A stretch of DNA of 64,000 bases from an uncultured Chitinophaga sp. (GCF_946479755.1 NZ_CAMLHC010000035.1:1-64000); one strand, 5' to 3'; numbered from the stretch's first letter, positions 1 through 9,188 are shown. Program-made: numbers and translations. Notes: generated by a model from the letters alone, not told the origin.

Positions 1-647
1 TCTTTAAACACGCCCGGCGTATATACAATCTCCGAGAAAGTGCTGGTACAGGTTTCTCCCAGCGGGGACTGGGAAGAGAAACCTACCCGGATGGGCGCTT
101 TCGGTACAAAGTTTACGAGTCGTACTGCTTCCCAGGTTTTTCCTTCGAGCGAATAAAAGAGCCCGAACATATTTCCTGATTTTGCCAGTCTGAAATACAC
201 TTCATTTTTAGGCGTGATGGCATTGTTGCTGTCGTCCGTATAAGTGTTGGTGACACCGGAGCAGACGGCGAGTTTGCCATAGTGGCTGTTTTCAAAGAGG
301 AATTTGATGTACTGGGTAGAATCCACCATGACATAGATGGCGCCGCCATCGTATGTTTTTTTGAAGTCCACTTTGATTTTGGCGGTAAGCACGAAGTTCT
401 CGTCCGGCTTAAACACCAGGATGGGAGCGGTGGCGATGTTATAGTTGCCGCCGGGGTAGTTGTAGAAATCAGAGCCTTGTCCGGCTGTGATAGAGAGGCT
501 GTCAGCAGCCGCATTAAAATTTTTCGGTGTGTTGATCCAGCTACAGGGATAGGGTATGCCTTTGATCCGGACACTGTCTGCCGGGTTGGCCACAGCGCTG
601 AAAAATGCGAGGACCAGGCTACCGAGTACAAAGAGTTTCTTTTTCAC
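1..647 (-). CDS. DUF1349-like secreted protein (3' end outside window)
   Basis: The reverse-strand frame is open from position 647 to the left edge and encodes about 215 residues. It begins at a GTG (645-647, complement), the only plausible start, and opens with a lysine-rich signal peptide ending near VANPADS. The body has a concanavalin-like beta-sandwich pattern (SWINTPKNF, ILVFKPDENFVLTAKIKVDFK, GGAIYVMVD, YSLEGKTWEAVRL), typical of DUF1349 proteins, which in Bacteroidota often accompany glycan-degrading enzymes. It lies downstream of the SGNH esterase on the same strand with a 122 bp gap, so the two may share control by the nearby LacI regulator. The family call is from pattern memory; the function is unknown. 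Confidence 0.62.
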   Translation of the reverse strand, partial: MKKKLFVLGSLVLAFFSAVANPADSVRIKGIPYPCSWINTPKNFNAAADSLSITAGQGSDFYNYPGGNYNIATAPILVFKPDENFVLTAKIKVDFKKTYDGGAIYVMVDSTQYIKFLFENSHYGKLAVCSGVTNTYTDDSNNAITPKNEVYFRLAKSGNMFGLFYSLEGKTWEAVRLVNFVPKAPIRVGFSSQSPLGETCTSTFSEIVYTPGVFK

Positions 648-769
648 TATCGTGGTTTTAAATAAATACTGGCGCCCAATATATAAACTAAAAAATGAAG
701 AAACGATAAATTTCCCGGGGTGGTAACCCCGGGGAAATGATGTGTGTGATATTCAGGCGTTTGCAGTGT

Positions 770-1855
770 TTACAGTCCTTTGGTCAGTTTACGCAGGGTG
801 GGGAAGATGTGGGCAGCAAAGCGTTCCATGCCTACGTCGGTGGGATGTACGCCGTCTACCGTGCCTTCGTGATCGGCGCCAAGGAAGCCTTCGCCGCTGA
901 TGTAGTGGAGGCTTTTAACGCCTGCTTTTTTCAGGTCGTTGTAAGCTTTTTTCAGTTCCGCTCTTTTGCGGAAAACGATATCGTGAATATCTTTCTCAAA
1001 GTAAGCATGTTCATACATATAGTTCTCCACCAGCAGCACCGGTGTTTGCGGTTTACAGGCGCGTATTTGTTCAACCAGTTTCACGGCGCGTTCGTGGATC
1101 AGTTCCGGTGAAGTATTCGGATTACAATCGATGACAATGAGCGAAGGATCCGTTTCGCAGATGGCTTCGCCGACAGCTGTTTCAAACATGCCGTTGCCGC
1201 TGAAACCGAGGTTGATAATGGGGCGCTGCAGCTGGCGGACGAGGATATTGGTATAGGCCATGCCGGGGCGGGTAGCGCATCCGCCCTGAGCGATGCTGCT
1301 GCCGTAGTAAACGATTGGTTTCTTGTCCATCAGCAGGGATCGCTGCGGTTTCTCTATTACGGCGCCTGTATTAACACCGATAGAGAGAGAATCTACACCA
1401 TCGTAGAGCGGAAGGAAGAGCACGTATTCCCGCCATGCGCCGTCGCCTTTTTTGAGGATTGTTTTTTCGGAACGGGCATCGTTGCCGGGGATGGCGCTGT
1501 TAACGAACTGCCATTGATCGTTGACCAGCGCGTAGAGGTCGAGGCCTCTGATACCGGTGGCGGTCATATGGTTCATGGAGTTGTTATTGAGTACTTTCCA
1601 GCGGGCACCGATCGTAGTGGCATTGGTACGGAACCGGATGGCGACGCCGGCGCTGTTGCGGCTCAGCGCCCATACGGCGGGTCTGACAGTTTTTTCATAC
1701 TTCGCCGGGAGCCGGTTGTAGTTGGGTTCTGTGTGGTATTTACCGATCACCGGGAACGTCATGGCATCGTGGTAAACAAGGGTGGGCGTTTGTGCAAAGA
1801 GGCTACCGCAGTACATTAGCAGTGCCATCAGGGATAGCATCGTTTTGTTCATCAT
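770..1855 (-). CDS. Secreted SGNH/GDSL-type esterase (GxDLY plus GDSL_3 domains)
   Basis: 361 residues. Residues 1-22 form a signal peptide ending in LFAQ, so the protein is probably periplasmic or exported. The N-terminal region (about 25-165) has the GLDLY motif at 104-108 typical of the GxDLY domain found before SGNH hydrolases. The catalytic domain follows: GSS at 185-187 (Ser187 the likely nucleophile), GFSGNG at 217-222 (oxyanion residues Gly and Asn), and DGVHPT with Asp334 and His337 completing the triad. The family contains carbohydrate esterases, and the neighbouring LacI regulator and DUF1349 protein fit removal of acyl groups from a glycan. Substrate is unknown. A paired operator lies 69-105 bp upstream. 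Confidence 0.85.
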   Translation of the reverse strand: MMNKTMLSLMALLMYCGSLFAQTPTLVYHDAMTFPVIGKYHTEPNYNRLPAKYEKTVRPAVWALSRNSAGVAIRFRTNATTIGARWKVLNNNSMNHMTATGIRGLDLYALVNDQWQFVNSAIPGNDARSEKTILKKGDGAWREYVLFLPLYDGVDSLSIGVNTGAVIEKPQRSLLMDKKPIVYYGSSIAQGGCATRPGMAYTNILVRQLQRPIINLGFSGNGMFETAVGEAICETDPSLIVIDCNPNTSPELIHERAVKLVEQIRACKPQTPVLLVENYMYEHAYFEKDIHDIVFRKRAELKKAYNDLKKAGVKSLHYISGEGFLGADHEGTVDGVHPTDVGMERFAAHIFPTLRKLTKGL

Positions 1856-1923
1856 ACGTGATTATTGATTAGCACCGGACAAGATACAGGAAAAGAGAGA
1901 GAAAAGCACGTTTTAGCGCCTTT

Positions 1924-1960
1924 ACGCAAACGCTTGCGCGGATAACGCAAGCGTTTGCGT
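1924..1960. promoter_or_regulatory. Twin LacI-type operator upstream of the SGNH esterase
   Basis: A perfect inverted repeat: left arm ACGCAAACGCTTGCG (1924-1938), 7 bp spacer, right arm CGCAAGCGTTTGCGT (1946-1960). Each arm is itself a near-palindromic 12-mer of LacI-operator type (GCAAACGCTTGC at 1926-1937 and its reverse complement at 1947-1958). The centres are 21 bp apart, two helical turns, which would place two dimers on one DNA face. The site lies between the esterase start (1855) and the lacI stop (2119), both genes reading leftwards. Confidence 0.75.
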
Positions 1961-2118
1961 ACACGGAATATGAAAAGAATTCTCTAAAATAGTGGTGCAA
2001 TTACAGAAAATAGATGTAGCTCCAAGCAGCAATAACAGAACAGCGAACAATGAGGTCGATAAGCCTGTGCCACGGTATCCTACTGTGGCAGGGTTATCGC
2101 CAAAGCGGACTGGTTTTT

Positions 2119-3144
2119 TTACCGGTCATGTATCACCAAGCGTGACTCCATAATGGTATTGGTATAGTCGTTGAGCGGATGTTCTCCATTCAGCAGCGAC
2201 AGCAGCATATTGGTAGCAGCCTGCCCCTGTTCATAGGGGAACTGTTCTACGGAAGCTGCCGGAGGGAAGGCCGTATACCCGCTGACCGGCGTGTTGGCGT
2301 AAGATACAAAAGTAATGTCTTTATTTATTTCCAGTTTTCTTTTCAGCGCGTATTGTACCGCGTCCATGGCCACGTAGTCATTGAACGTAACGACAGCGGT
2401 GACTTTCCGTTTCAGCGACAGCAGGTATTCCATGGCGCTGTCGGTGCCGGCGGCGGTGAGGTCGGCGTTGACGATCAGTTCGGGATCGTATTTGAGCCGG
2501 TGTTTACGCAACGCTTTGATGTAGCCGGTAGCCCTTTCTTTGCTGGCCACCAGCTGTTCCGGGCCGTTGATCATCCCGATGACGCGGTGCCCTTTCTTCA
2601 GCAGAAAATCCACTGCCTGTATGGTGCCTGACTCCAGGTTGCAGGAAACGGCATGGATGTCATGCAGGTCCGGCACACGGTCGAAGAACACTACCGGAAT
2701 ACGTGCCTGGCGCAGCATTTCAAAGTGATCGTAATTACGGGTATTTTTTCCGATAGACACAATACAGCCGTCCACCCGGTGTTGTTTCATGCTCTGGATA
2801 ATCTGCTTTTCCCGGGCTTCATCGTCGTGCGACTGACCCAGTAGTACGGTGTAGTTGTTGCTGTAGGCGGTATCTTCAATACCGCTGATGGCGCTGGAGA
2901 AGAAGGCTTCAGACAGTTCGGGCAACAGGATGCCGATGGTGAAAGTTTTCCCCTGCTGAAAGTAAACCGCGGTCTGATTACGTTCATAGTTCAGTTCCGC
3001 CGCCAGCGCTTTCACGCGGGCTTTGGTCCTCAATCCTATACTGTGATGGTCATGCAATGCCCTTGATACAGTAGATACAGAGATGTTCAGCCTTTTTGCA
3101 ATTTCCTTTATTGTTGGTTGACCCGAAGAAACCACCTTTCTCAT
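2119..3144 (-). CDS. LacI family transcriptional regulator
   Basis: 341 residues, normal for the family. Residues 10-60 form the LacI helix-turn-helix and hinge (TIKEIAKRLNISVSTVSRAL, then ALAAELNYERN). The rest is a periplasmic-binding-protein-like effector domain (IGILLPELSEAFFSSAISGIE; dimer and ligand segments around HRVDGCIVSIG and AVSCNLESG). In Bacteroidota such regulators usually sense a sugar and control the adjacent polysaccharide genes. The gene reads towards the esterase, and a twin operator of LacI type lies in the 263 bp between them, so the esterase and perhaps the DUF1349 gene are likely targets. The effector cannot be told from sequence. Confidence 0.93.
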   Translation of the reverse strand: MRKVVSSGQPTIKEIAKRLNISVSTVSRALHDHHSIGLRTKARVKALAAELNYERNQTAVYFQQGKTFTIGILLPELSEAFFSSAISGIEDTAYSNNYTVLLGQSHDDEAREKQIIQSMKQHRVDGCIVSIGKNTRNYDHFEMLRQARIPVVFFDRVPDLHDIHAVSCNLESGTIQAVDFLLKKGHRVIGMINGPEQLVASKERATGYIKALRKHRLKYDPELIVNADLTAAGTDSAMEYLLSLKRKVTAVVTFNDYVAMDAVQYALKRKLEINKDITFVSYANTPVSGYTAFPPAASVEQFPYEQGQAATNMLLSLLNGEHPLNDYTNTIMESRLVIHDR

Positions 3145-3430
3145 ACATTTTACAGCAATTAATGGAAAATAGATGCAGCAATATGCGCCTCGTTGCCAAG
3201 TTACTTAGTTATTGAATAATATTAACTTTTTTTTATGGGTTCGTTTAACGAATTGAATTTACACGGATTAAATGAAGATATGAAAAACTAGTTTAATGCA
3301 ATCGGATGCGAATTCTTTCCTGGTTGTATTCTTCGGCTTGTTATTTGTTACTTTCGTGCATCCTCCATTGTACCTCTGCCATTTTTTATATATTTTATTT
3401 GTTAGATTAGTTTTATTTAAAATCTATTTT

Positions 3431-4294
3431 ATGAGGATAGGATACTTAGCCTTACCTGTGGCACTGATTACCATTATGGCCTCCTGCTCAGCACCCAGAA
3501 AACTGAGAGAATCTGAAGCAAGATACGCCCGCCTGGACAGTCTCTACAGGGCAACAGAGAACCAGCGTAAAAAATGTGAAGAAGAAGCCGCGAGGGCAGC
3601 AGCTGCCTACAAAGACAAGATGGACAACATGCAGGAGCAACAGACACAGTTGAAAACCAACAACTCACAGATGCTGGACCACCTGAAAGAGCTGTCCGTT
3701 ATATCCAATGCACAGGCAGAAAGCATCAAGAAGTCGCTCGACAATATCGGTGCGAAAGACGCCTATATCAAAGACCTGCAGTCTGCCATTGCACGGAAAG
3801 ATTCCCTCAACATGCAGCTGGTGATGAACCTGAAAGGCGCCATCGGCAACATGGATGACAAGGACATCAACATCAAGGTAGAAAAAGGGGTGGTATATAT
3901 CGATATTTCCGATAAACTGCTGTTCAAAAGCGGTAGCTACGACGTAACCGAACGTGCGAAAGAAGTACTGGGTAAAGTAGCCAAGGTGCTCATCGCCCAG
4001 CCTGATATCGAGTTTATGGTGGAAGGCCATACCGACAACGTGCCTTACCGTCCGAACGTACTGCTCGACAACTGGGACCTGAGCGTGAAGAGAGCAACGT
4101 CCGTGGTGCGTATTCTGCAGAACCAGTACCAGATACCGGCTGCCCGTATGACCGCCGCCGGCCGCAGCGAATACCAACCGGTAGCTTCCAACGATACACC
4201 GGAAGGACGTGGTGCTAACCGCAGAACAAGGATCGTGATCCTGCCGCAACTGGACCAGTTCTTCAAATTACTGGAAAAGCCAGCAGGTAACTAA
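3431..4294 (+). CDS. OmpA family lipoprotein
   Basis: 287 residues from the ATG at 3431. I chose it because it starts a lipoprotein signal (MRIGYLALPVALITIMASC, lipidated Cys at residue 19), whereas the longer open frame from 3296 would bury the signal. Residues 25-130 are charged and heptad-like (coiled coil). The C-terminal OmpA domain (about 150-275) carries FMVEGHTDNVPY, WDLSVKRATSVVRIL and the GRGANRRTRIVI ending, which bind peptidoglycan meso-DAP in the family. Its role is probably to anchor the outer membrane to peptidoglycan. It stands alone and is closed by a strong terminator. Confidence 0.92.
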   Translation: MRIGYLALPVALITIMASCSAPRKLRESEARYARLDSLYRATENQRKKCEEEAARAAAAYKDKMDNMQEQQTQLKTNNSQMLDHLKELSVISNAQAESIKKSLDNIGAKDAYIKDLQSAIARKDSLNMQLVMNLKGAIGNMDDKDINIKVEKGVVYIDISDKLLFKSGSYDVTERAKEVLGKVAKVLIAQPDIEFMVEGHTDNVPYRPNVLLDNWDLSVKRATSVVRILQNQYQIPAARMTAAGRSEYQPVASNDTPEGRGANRRTRIVILPQLDQFFKLLEKPAGN

Positions 4295-4316
4295 TCACTG
4301 CCTGTTACAATAAAAG

Positions 4317-4355
4317 AAGAAGGTCTGCACAACGCGTGCGGGCCTTCTTTTTTTA
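4317..4355 (+). terminator. Intrinsic terminator after the OmpA-like gene
   Basis: A 14 bp stem with two G-T wobbles (4317-4330 with 4336-4349), loop of 5, followed by a run of T. It begins 22 bp after the OmpA-like stop. Confidence 0.85.
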
Positions 4356-4382
4356 TTGTACCTTCCCTTTTTTACGTTTGAT

Positions 4383-5294
4383 ATGATGAGAGAACCTTTA
4401 TTCTGTGATCCGGAGACCGGCGTATGCGAGATTCCGGGCACCACCAGTGCCGCCGCCGGCGGAAGACCTGACACCTTGCCTACTGACAAGCCGTTGCAGC
4501 TTATTTATTTTACGGACCCCATCTGCTCCACCTGCTGGGGTATTGAACCACAATGGCGCCGGTTAAAACTGGAGTATGGCCATTTGCTAGACATCCGTTA
4601 CCATATGGGAGGCCTGTTGCCATCGTGGGACGTTTACAACTCCGGAGGTATCAGCGGTCCGTCCGATGTGGCCCATCACTGGGAAGAAGTAAGCGGGCAT
4701 TACCAGATGCCGATAGATGGCCGGGTATGGCTGGAAGACCCGCTGCCGTCGTCTTATCCGCCATCTACCTGGTTTAAAGCGGCACAGTTGCAGGATGAGC
4801 ACAAGGCGGTGATTTTCCTGCGGCGCCTGCGGGAAATGTTATTCCTGCAGAAAAAGAATATTTGCAGGCCGGAACCGGTTCTGGCGGCTGCCGCATACGC
4901 ACAGCTGGAGGTAGCAAGGTTACAGCAGGACTTTGAAAGCACCGCGCCGGCGTTGTTTGAGCAGGACCTGCAGCTGCGTGCGCAGATGGGCGTTCGCGGT
5001 TTTCCTTCGGTATTTATGATTAATGCCGCCGGCCATAAAGAGCTGGTGTATGGCGCCAAACCCTATTCCGTATTTACCACCACGCTGCATAAACTTTTCC
5101 CCGAAGCCCAGGCGCGTACCTATCTGCGCGGGATGGACACTTTCTCTTATTTCCCCACGCTGACCACCAAAGAATATGCGGTGCTGAATGACCTGGGCAT
5201 GGAAGCTGCCTATGAACAGCTGGACGCTTTCCGCCTGGATGGGCGCCTCGAAGTGGTCATCGCCGGTGGCGGGGCTTTGTGGCTGCGTCGTTAG
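4383..5294 (+). CDS. SpxH/DsbA-like thioredoxin-fold protein
   Basis: 303 residues from the ATG at 4383 (a second ATG follows at 4386). The segment YFTDPICSTCWGIEPQW (CxxC at Cys48 and Cys51) resembles the SpxH/YjbH branch of the DsbA-like fold, where the motif precedes a helical insertion. The cis-Pro region is GVRGFPSVFMI. It has no signal peptide, so a cytoplasmic location is likely. Firmicutes relatives act as ClpXP adaptors for Spx; that role is not established for Bacteroidota. A second cysteine pair (Cys8 and Cys15, CDPETGVC) sits in the N-terminal tail. The stop overlaps the stop of the convergent beta-barrel gene by 4 bp (TTAG). Confidence 0.75.
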   Translation: MMREPLFCDPETGVCEIPGTTSAAAGGRPDTLPTDKPLQLIYFTDPICSTCWGIEPQWRRLKLEYGHLLDIRYHMGGLLPSWDVYNSGGISGPSDVAHHWEEVSGHYQMPIDGRVWLEDPLPSSYPPSTWFKAAQLQDEHKAVIFLRRLREMLFLQKKNICRPEPVLAAAAYAQLEVARLQQDFESTAPALFEQDLQLRAQMGVRGFPSVFMINAAGHKELVYGAKPYSVFTTTLHKLFPEAQARTYLRGMDTFSYFPTLTTKEYAVLNDLGMEAAYEQLDAFRLDGRLEVVIAGGGALWLRR

Positions 5295-7963
5295 TGGGCC
5301 GACGGTAACGGATGTTTACCACCCTTACGGCCGTAGGAATAAGTAAGGCTGAGCATAAAATACTGGGAGAGGTTGGTGGTTTCCAGCCTTTCCCGGTAAG
5401 TAGAGCCATAATAGGCCACCACGCTTTTGTTCTGCCTTAACAGGTCAAAAGCATAAAACTTCGCTGTCAGCGCTTTGCTGGTCAGAAAACTTTTGCCGAA
5501 CCATCCATTGAGCAGGGTAAATTGTGCACCTGCATCTGTATTTTTCGTGTACTGGACGCTGGAGCCGATATTGAAATCCAGCGGCAGCCATGCGTTTGCA
5601 TTAAAGGTAAGCCTGTACTGGATATAGTCTGTGTAATAATCACCTTGCAGGGACAGCATATTTCCCTGGTAATCCATGCCCAGTTTGGCCGTTAATTCCA
5701 ATGTTTTTCTCCAGTTATAGGAGGCGGCAATGTATTGCAGGATGGCAATCTTTTTACTGATGTTGTCGAGATTGTTGATTTGTGAAAGCACCCTGTTGTA
5801 ATCAAAGGCAGCATTGTAATTGACAGTGATGCCCGGATGTTTGATCCGGAAGCCCAGCATATTGTTATCAACAAGGCCCCAGTTGCCGGACACGTTGATC
5901 GGTTTGGTGACCTGTCTGCCTAAAGAATCGGTAAATACCGCGGTAGAGAAAGAATGCTGGAAGTACCGTCCTTCCAGGTTATGCGCAAACGCCACTCCTT
6001 TGATGCTATTGGAGAAATAAGAGACAGACAAGGTATTGATAAACGCGTTGACGAGGTCAGGATTACCGAGTTGTACATACAGCGGGTTACTGTTGTTGTT
6101 CACCGGCCATAACATCTGTGCAGGCAGCGGCATGGTTATACCGTTTGCATTGATCATAATGGTCTTATACGGGTCCAGCTTGATGGCAACATTCAGCGCC
6201 CGGTCAACATAGGTGGTATGTCTGACGAATTTCTCCCCTGACGTGTGGTTGTTGCTGTTCAGGGTACTGAGTGACAGACCGGCGGAGCCAACGATCATCA
6301 CTTTGCCCTTGTTGTAGGTGAGGGATGGCTTTACGGTATGATTGACGACCCTGCTGTCGAAACGATAGGTCAGCGAGTCATTGGGAACATAATCGTGGGA
6401 GAAGATACTAAAATCCGATGTGTTCTGCCGGTTGTGGGTAAAGAGGCTTTCGTAGCCATAGTGGATGGCCAATGCCCAGTATTTTCCCACCGGTTCGCTG
6501 TAACTGGAGCTTAGCGTTATGTTCCTGACTTTGTTTTTGGGATCTACCCGCTGATTGATCGTATCGGCGCTGATCACCGGATGGTAGACGTTGTTCTGGC
6601 TGATGTTGAGCTGATAGCTATCCTGCCAGCCATTTTTCAGTCCCGCATTCAAAGATAGAATTCTTCCTGTTTTCCCGAATTTATGGGAGTAGCTGACGTT
6701 ACCGTCCAGTGTTTTGTTGACGGCGCTGTCATTGGTATTAAGCAGGCCGCTGTTGAGCGTGTCCATGCGGCTGCTGGTGGTATTGTACAGCCGGTTTTTA
6801 TACACTTCTTTGGTTTCCCTGATCACGTTGGCGGCTACGATGATTTTGTTATTGATATCAGGTTGTATTTCCATAAACATGATACCGCCGTTCAGTTTGT
6901 TGATCTGATGGTTCTGTGTATTACTGTGATAGAAGGTGCTGCTGCCTGCCAGGATGTTTTCCCGTTCCTGCAAGTCATTGCTGGTCATGTCCTGCTCCTG
7001 GTGTCTCAGGTTGACCGTCAGCTTTATTTTTTTGCTGACCTCCAGCGTGGTGTAGGTGCTAAAGTTGAATATTTTATTTGTCCCCTGTTGATTGAAGCCG
7101 TTAAAGCTGATAGCATAGTTGGTCCCGGCATCGCTTTGGGTATTATTGTTGTTGGCGAGAACGTCGCCGAGTACGGTGATTTTTTTGCGGAAAAGGTTGA
7201 AGGTGGTCCCGGCATTGTAGCGGTCGTGTGTGCCGTAGCCGGCGGTAACGGTGCCACGGATGCCTTTTTTCATTTCATCTTTCACGACGATGTTGAGTAC
7301 TTTTTCATTTTTGCCGGGTTCGGTGATACCTGAGATATTTTTTTTGTCCGATATCTGGATTTTATCTGCCAGGTCTGCTTTTAATATTTCCATGACCCTT
7401 TTGGCGCTGGACATGTTTTGTAGCAGTGAGCGGCCGTCGATGAACAGTTCTTTGATGGGGGAGCCGAGGTAAAAGAGGTTCCCGTTTTCGTCCATGGTGA
7501 GCCCGGGAATTTTTTCGATGAGTTCGTGCATATTGGCATTGGGCAGCGAAGGCAGTTCACCGGCATTAAATTCGATGGTATCCTTGCGGATGGACATCAG
7601 CGGCCGGTCTGCTTTTACTTCCACCCTGCTGAGACTGATGCTGGGAGACAGCTGAATATAGCTGAAGGTCAGTGTTTTCACCCTGCCGTTGATTTCTACA
7701 GGGATCATTTCAGTGCGGTTGCCCATGAAGCTGACCAGCAGCCGGTAGAATCCTACCTGTACGTTGTTGATGATGAAATTGCCGCGTTCATCTGACTGTG
7801 TCTGTGCCTTAATACGGGCTTTCTCGTCATAAAGCAGGACGGCGGCGCCGGTAAGCGTTTTCCTGGTGTCTTTCTGATAGACGGTCCCTTTGATGGTATG
7901 TTGTGCGTAGAGCTTTGCGCAGGCACAACACCCCAGAATGAGGAGGACCAGATATCGTTTCAT
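5291..7963 (-). CDS. Outer-membrane beta-barrel protein with carboxypeptidase-regulatory-like domain
   Basis: 890 residues from the ATG at 7961-7963 (complement), which opens a signal peptide (MKRYLVLLILGCCACAKLYAQ); an in-frame ATG ten codons upstream lacks that logic. Residues 22-100 form a CarboxypepD_reg-like Ig fold (HTIKGTVYQKDTRKTLTGAAV). A plug-like domain follows (about 110-220, with LPNANMHELIEKIPGLTMDENG and KELFIDGRSL). The rest is beta-strand rich, as in the OMP_b-brl_3 barrels of Bacteroidota. These resemble TonB-dependent receptors but differ from SusC; the cargo is unknown. No SusD partner is adjacent. It is convergent with the SpxH-like gene. Confidence 0.86.
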   Translation of the reverse strand: MKRYLVLLILGCCACAKLYAQHTIKGTVYQKDTRKTLTGAAVLLYDEKARIKAQTQSDERGNFIINNVQVGFYRLLVSFMGNRTEMIPVEINGRVKTLTFSYIQLSPSISLSRVEVKADRPLMSIRKDTIEFNAGELPSLPNANMHELIEKIPGLTMDENGNLFYLGSPIKELFIDGRSLLQNMSSAKRVMEILKADLADKIQISDKKNISGITEPGKNEKVLNIVVKDEMKKGIRGTVTAGYGTHDRYNAGTTFNLFRKKITVLGDVLANNNNTQSDAGTNYAISFNGFNQQGTNKIFNFSTYTTLEVSKKIKLTVNLRHQEQDMTSNDLQERENILAGSSTFYHSNTQNHQINKLNGGIMFMEIQPDINNKIIVAANVIRETKEVYKNRLYNTTSSRMDTLNSGLLNTNDSAVNKTLDGNVSYSHKFGKTGRILSLNAGLKNGWQDSYQLNISQNNVYHPVISADTINQRVDPKNKVRNITLSSSYSEPVGKYWALAIHYGYESLFTHNRQNTSDFSIFSHDYVPNDSLTYRFDSRVVNHTVKPSLTYNKGKVMIVGSAGLSLSTLNSNNHTSGEKFVRHTTYVDRALNVAIKLDPYKTIMINANGITMPLPAQMLWPVNNNSNPLYVQLGNPDLVNAFINTLSVSYFSNSIKGVAFAHNLEGRYFQHSFSTAVFTDSLGRQVTKPINVSGNWGLVDNNMLGFRIKHPGITVNYNAAFDYNRVLSQINNLDNISKKIAILQYIAASYNWRKTLELTAKLGMDYQGNMLSLQGDYYTDYIQYRLTFNANAWLPLDFNIGSSVQYTKNTDAGAQFTLLNGWFGKSFLTSKALTAKFYAFDLLRQNKSVVAYYGSTYRERLETTNLSQYFMLSLTYSYGRKGGKHPLPSAH

Positions 7964-8264
7964 CTGGTTGGATCCGGTTGTAGTGACCTGCATTAGATTT
8001 TCCTGTACATGTGGGCGTGAATATATTTGGGTTATTGGATTTTGGTGTCAACCGCACTAAGCTGGCAGTTGTAGATGCTTGCAATGGGTCTAAGTTCGCA
8101 CTTGTGCAGATGATTGGCGAAATTCAATTTCGTAAACAGTTGTTAAGCGATTGTTATCGATGGCCGGTTAACAAAGTGAAATTTTGGGTTTACAAATGGT
8201 TGTTTGTCTAAATTCGCGTAACAGCAGTGAGGATGGGAGCAAAGGTGATAAAATTTTCTAACGA
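7964..8264. other. Intergenic region between divergent genes
   Basis: About 300 bp between the leftward beta-barrel gene and the rightward DUF2867 gene. It must hold both promoters, but I see no full TAnnTTTG element and no clear hairpin or gene. Confidence 0.4.
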
Positions 8265-8699
8265 ATGAGAAAATATTTCGAAGACCGGCGGGAAGCGAAG
8301 ATAGCAGACAGGGAAAGGACGTTGCAGCGGATATGGACCATCGGGGGAGAGAGCGGCTGGTATTATGGTGACTGGATGTGGCGGTTGCGGGGTTATATGG
8401 ACGAGCTGGCAGGGGGACCGGGGCTACGGCGGGGCCGCAGGCATCCGTCGGACCTGCAGGCGGGAGATTACCTGGACGTGTGGCGGGTGGAGGTAGCTGA
8501 CCGGGAAGCCGGACGGTTATTGCTGGTGGCGGAGATGAAGTTGCCGGGGGAAGCGTGGCTGGAGTTTAGAATAGCGGGGGAATACCTGGTGCAAACGGCC
8601 TCTTTTCGTGCGAGGGGTTTAGCAGGAAAATTGTATTGGTATAGTATGTTACCCTTTCATGGGTTTATATTTCCGGGAATGATCCGTCAACTCATTTAA
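8265..8699 (+). CDS. Stand-alone DUF2867 domain protein
   Basis: 144 residues. The sequence RIWTIGGESGWYYGDWMWRL, then GLRRGRRHPSDLQAGDYLDVWRV, LLVAEMKLPGEAWLEF and LYWYSMLPFHGFIFPGMI, follows the DUF2867 pattern from end to end. In many bacteria this domain is fused behind a short-chain dehydrogenase domain. Here only the domain and a short charged leader (MRKYFEDRREAKIADRERT) are present, and I see no SDR remnant upstream. It may be a natural single-domain form or what remains of a fusion. The fold is SRPBCC-like and the function unknown. The DinB-like gene starts 12 bp downstream, so they are probably co-transcribed. Confidence 0.75.
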   Translation: MRKYFEDRREAKIADRERTLQRIWTIGGESGWYYGDWMWRLRGYMDELAGGPGLRRGRRHPSDLQAGDYLDVWRVEVADREAGRLLLVAEMKLPGEAWLEFRIAGEYLVQTASFRARGLAGKLYWYSMLPFHGFIFPGMIRQLI

Positions 8700-8711
8700 A
8701 CTGTGTTTTCT

Positions 8712-9188
8712 ATGGACATCAAAAAGGAGATCGTTAAAACGCTGAAAGACCTGTTATTAAAAGCGCACGCGCATGTAAGCTTTGCCGAGGCGGTGAAGGG
8801 GCTGCCGGCGGAACTGCGTGGGGTGGTACCGGAGGGGCTGCCTTACAGTATCTGGCAACTGGTGGAGCACATCCGGATCACACAGGCAGACATCCTGGAG
8901 TTCAGCCGGGATGCGGATTATAAGTCGCCCGTTTGGCCGGAAGGCTACTGGCCTACATCACCGGCGCCGGCCAATGATCATGTCTGGCAGAAGAGCCTCG
9001 AACAGATAAAGGCCGACACCCATGCTTTTATTGAGCTGCTGGAAGCGCCGGAAGCGGATTTGTTTACTCCTTTCCCCTATGGCGACGGGCAGCATCTTTT
9101 CCGGGAGGCGGTGCTGATAGCCGACCACACCAGTTACCATACCGGTGAGATCATCGCTATCCGGCGGTTGCTGAACGCCTGGAAGTAA
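8712..9188 (+). CDS. DinB-family four-helix protein
   Basis: 158 residues from the ATG at 8712; a GTG nine bases upstream is less likely. The pattern of DinB_2 proteins is clear: early helix with HAHVSFAEAVKGL, the central WQLVEHIRITQADILEFSRD (metal-binding His in WQLVEHI), and the C-terminal DHTSYHTGEIIAIRRLL (His pair in DHTSYHTGEI). Members of this fold include metal-dependent thiol S-transferases that use bacillithiol or mycothiol. It is convergent with egtD, the stop codons lying back to back with no spacer. EgtB also has a DinB-type domain, but I infer no direct link. Confidence 0.85.
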   Translation: MDIKKEIVKTLKDLLLKAHAHVSFAEAVKGLPAELRGVVPEGLPYSIWQLVEHIRITQADILEFSRDADYKSPVWPEGYWPTSPAPANDHVWQKSLEQIKADTHAFIELLEAPEADLFTPFPYGDGQHLFREAVLIADHTSYHTGEIIAIRRLLNAWK

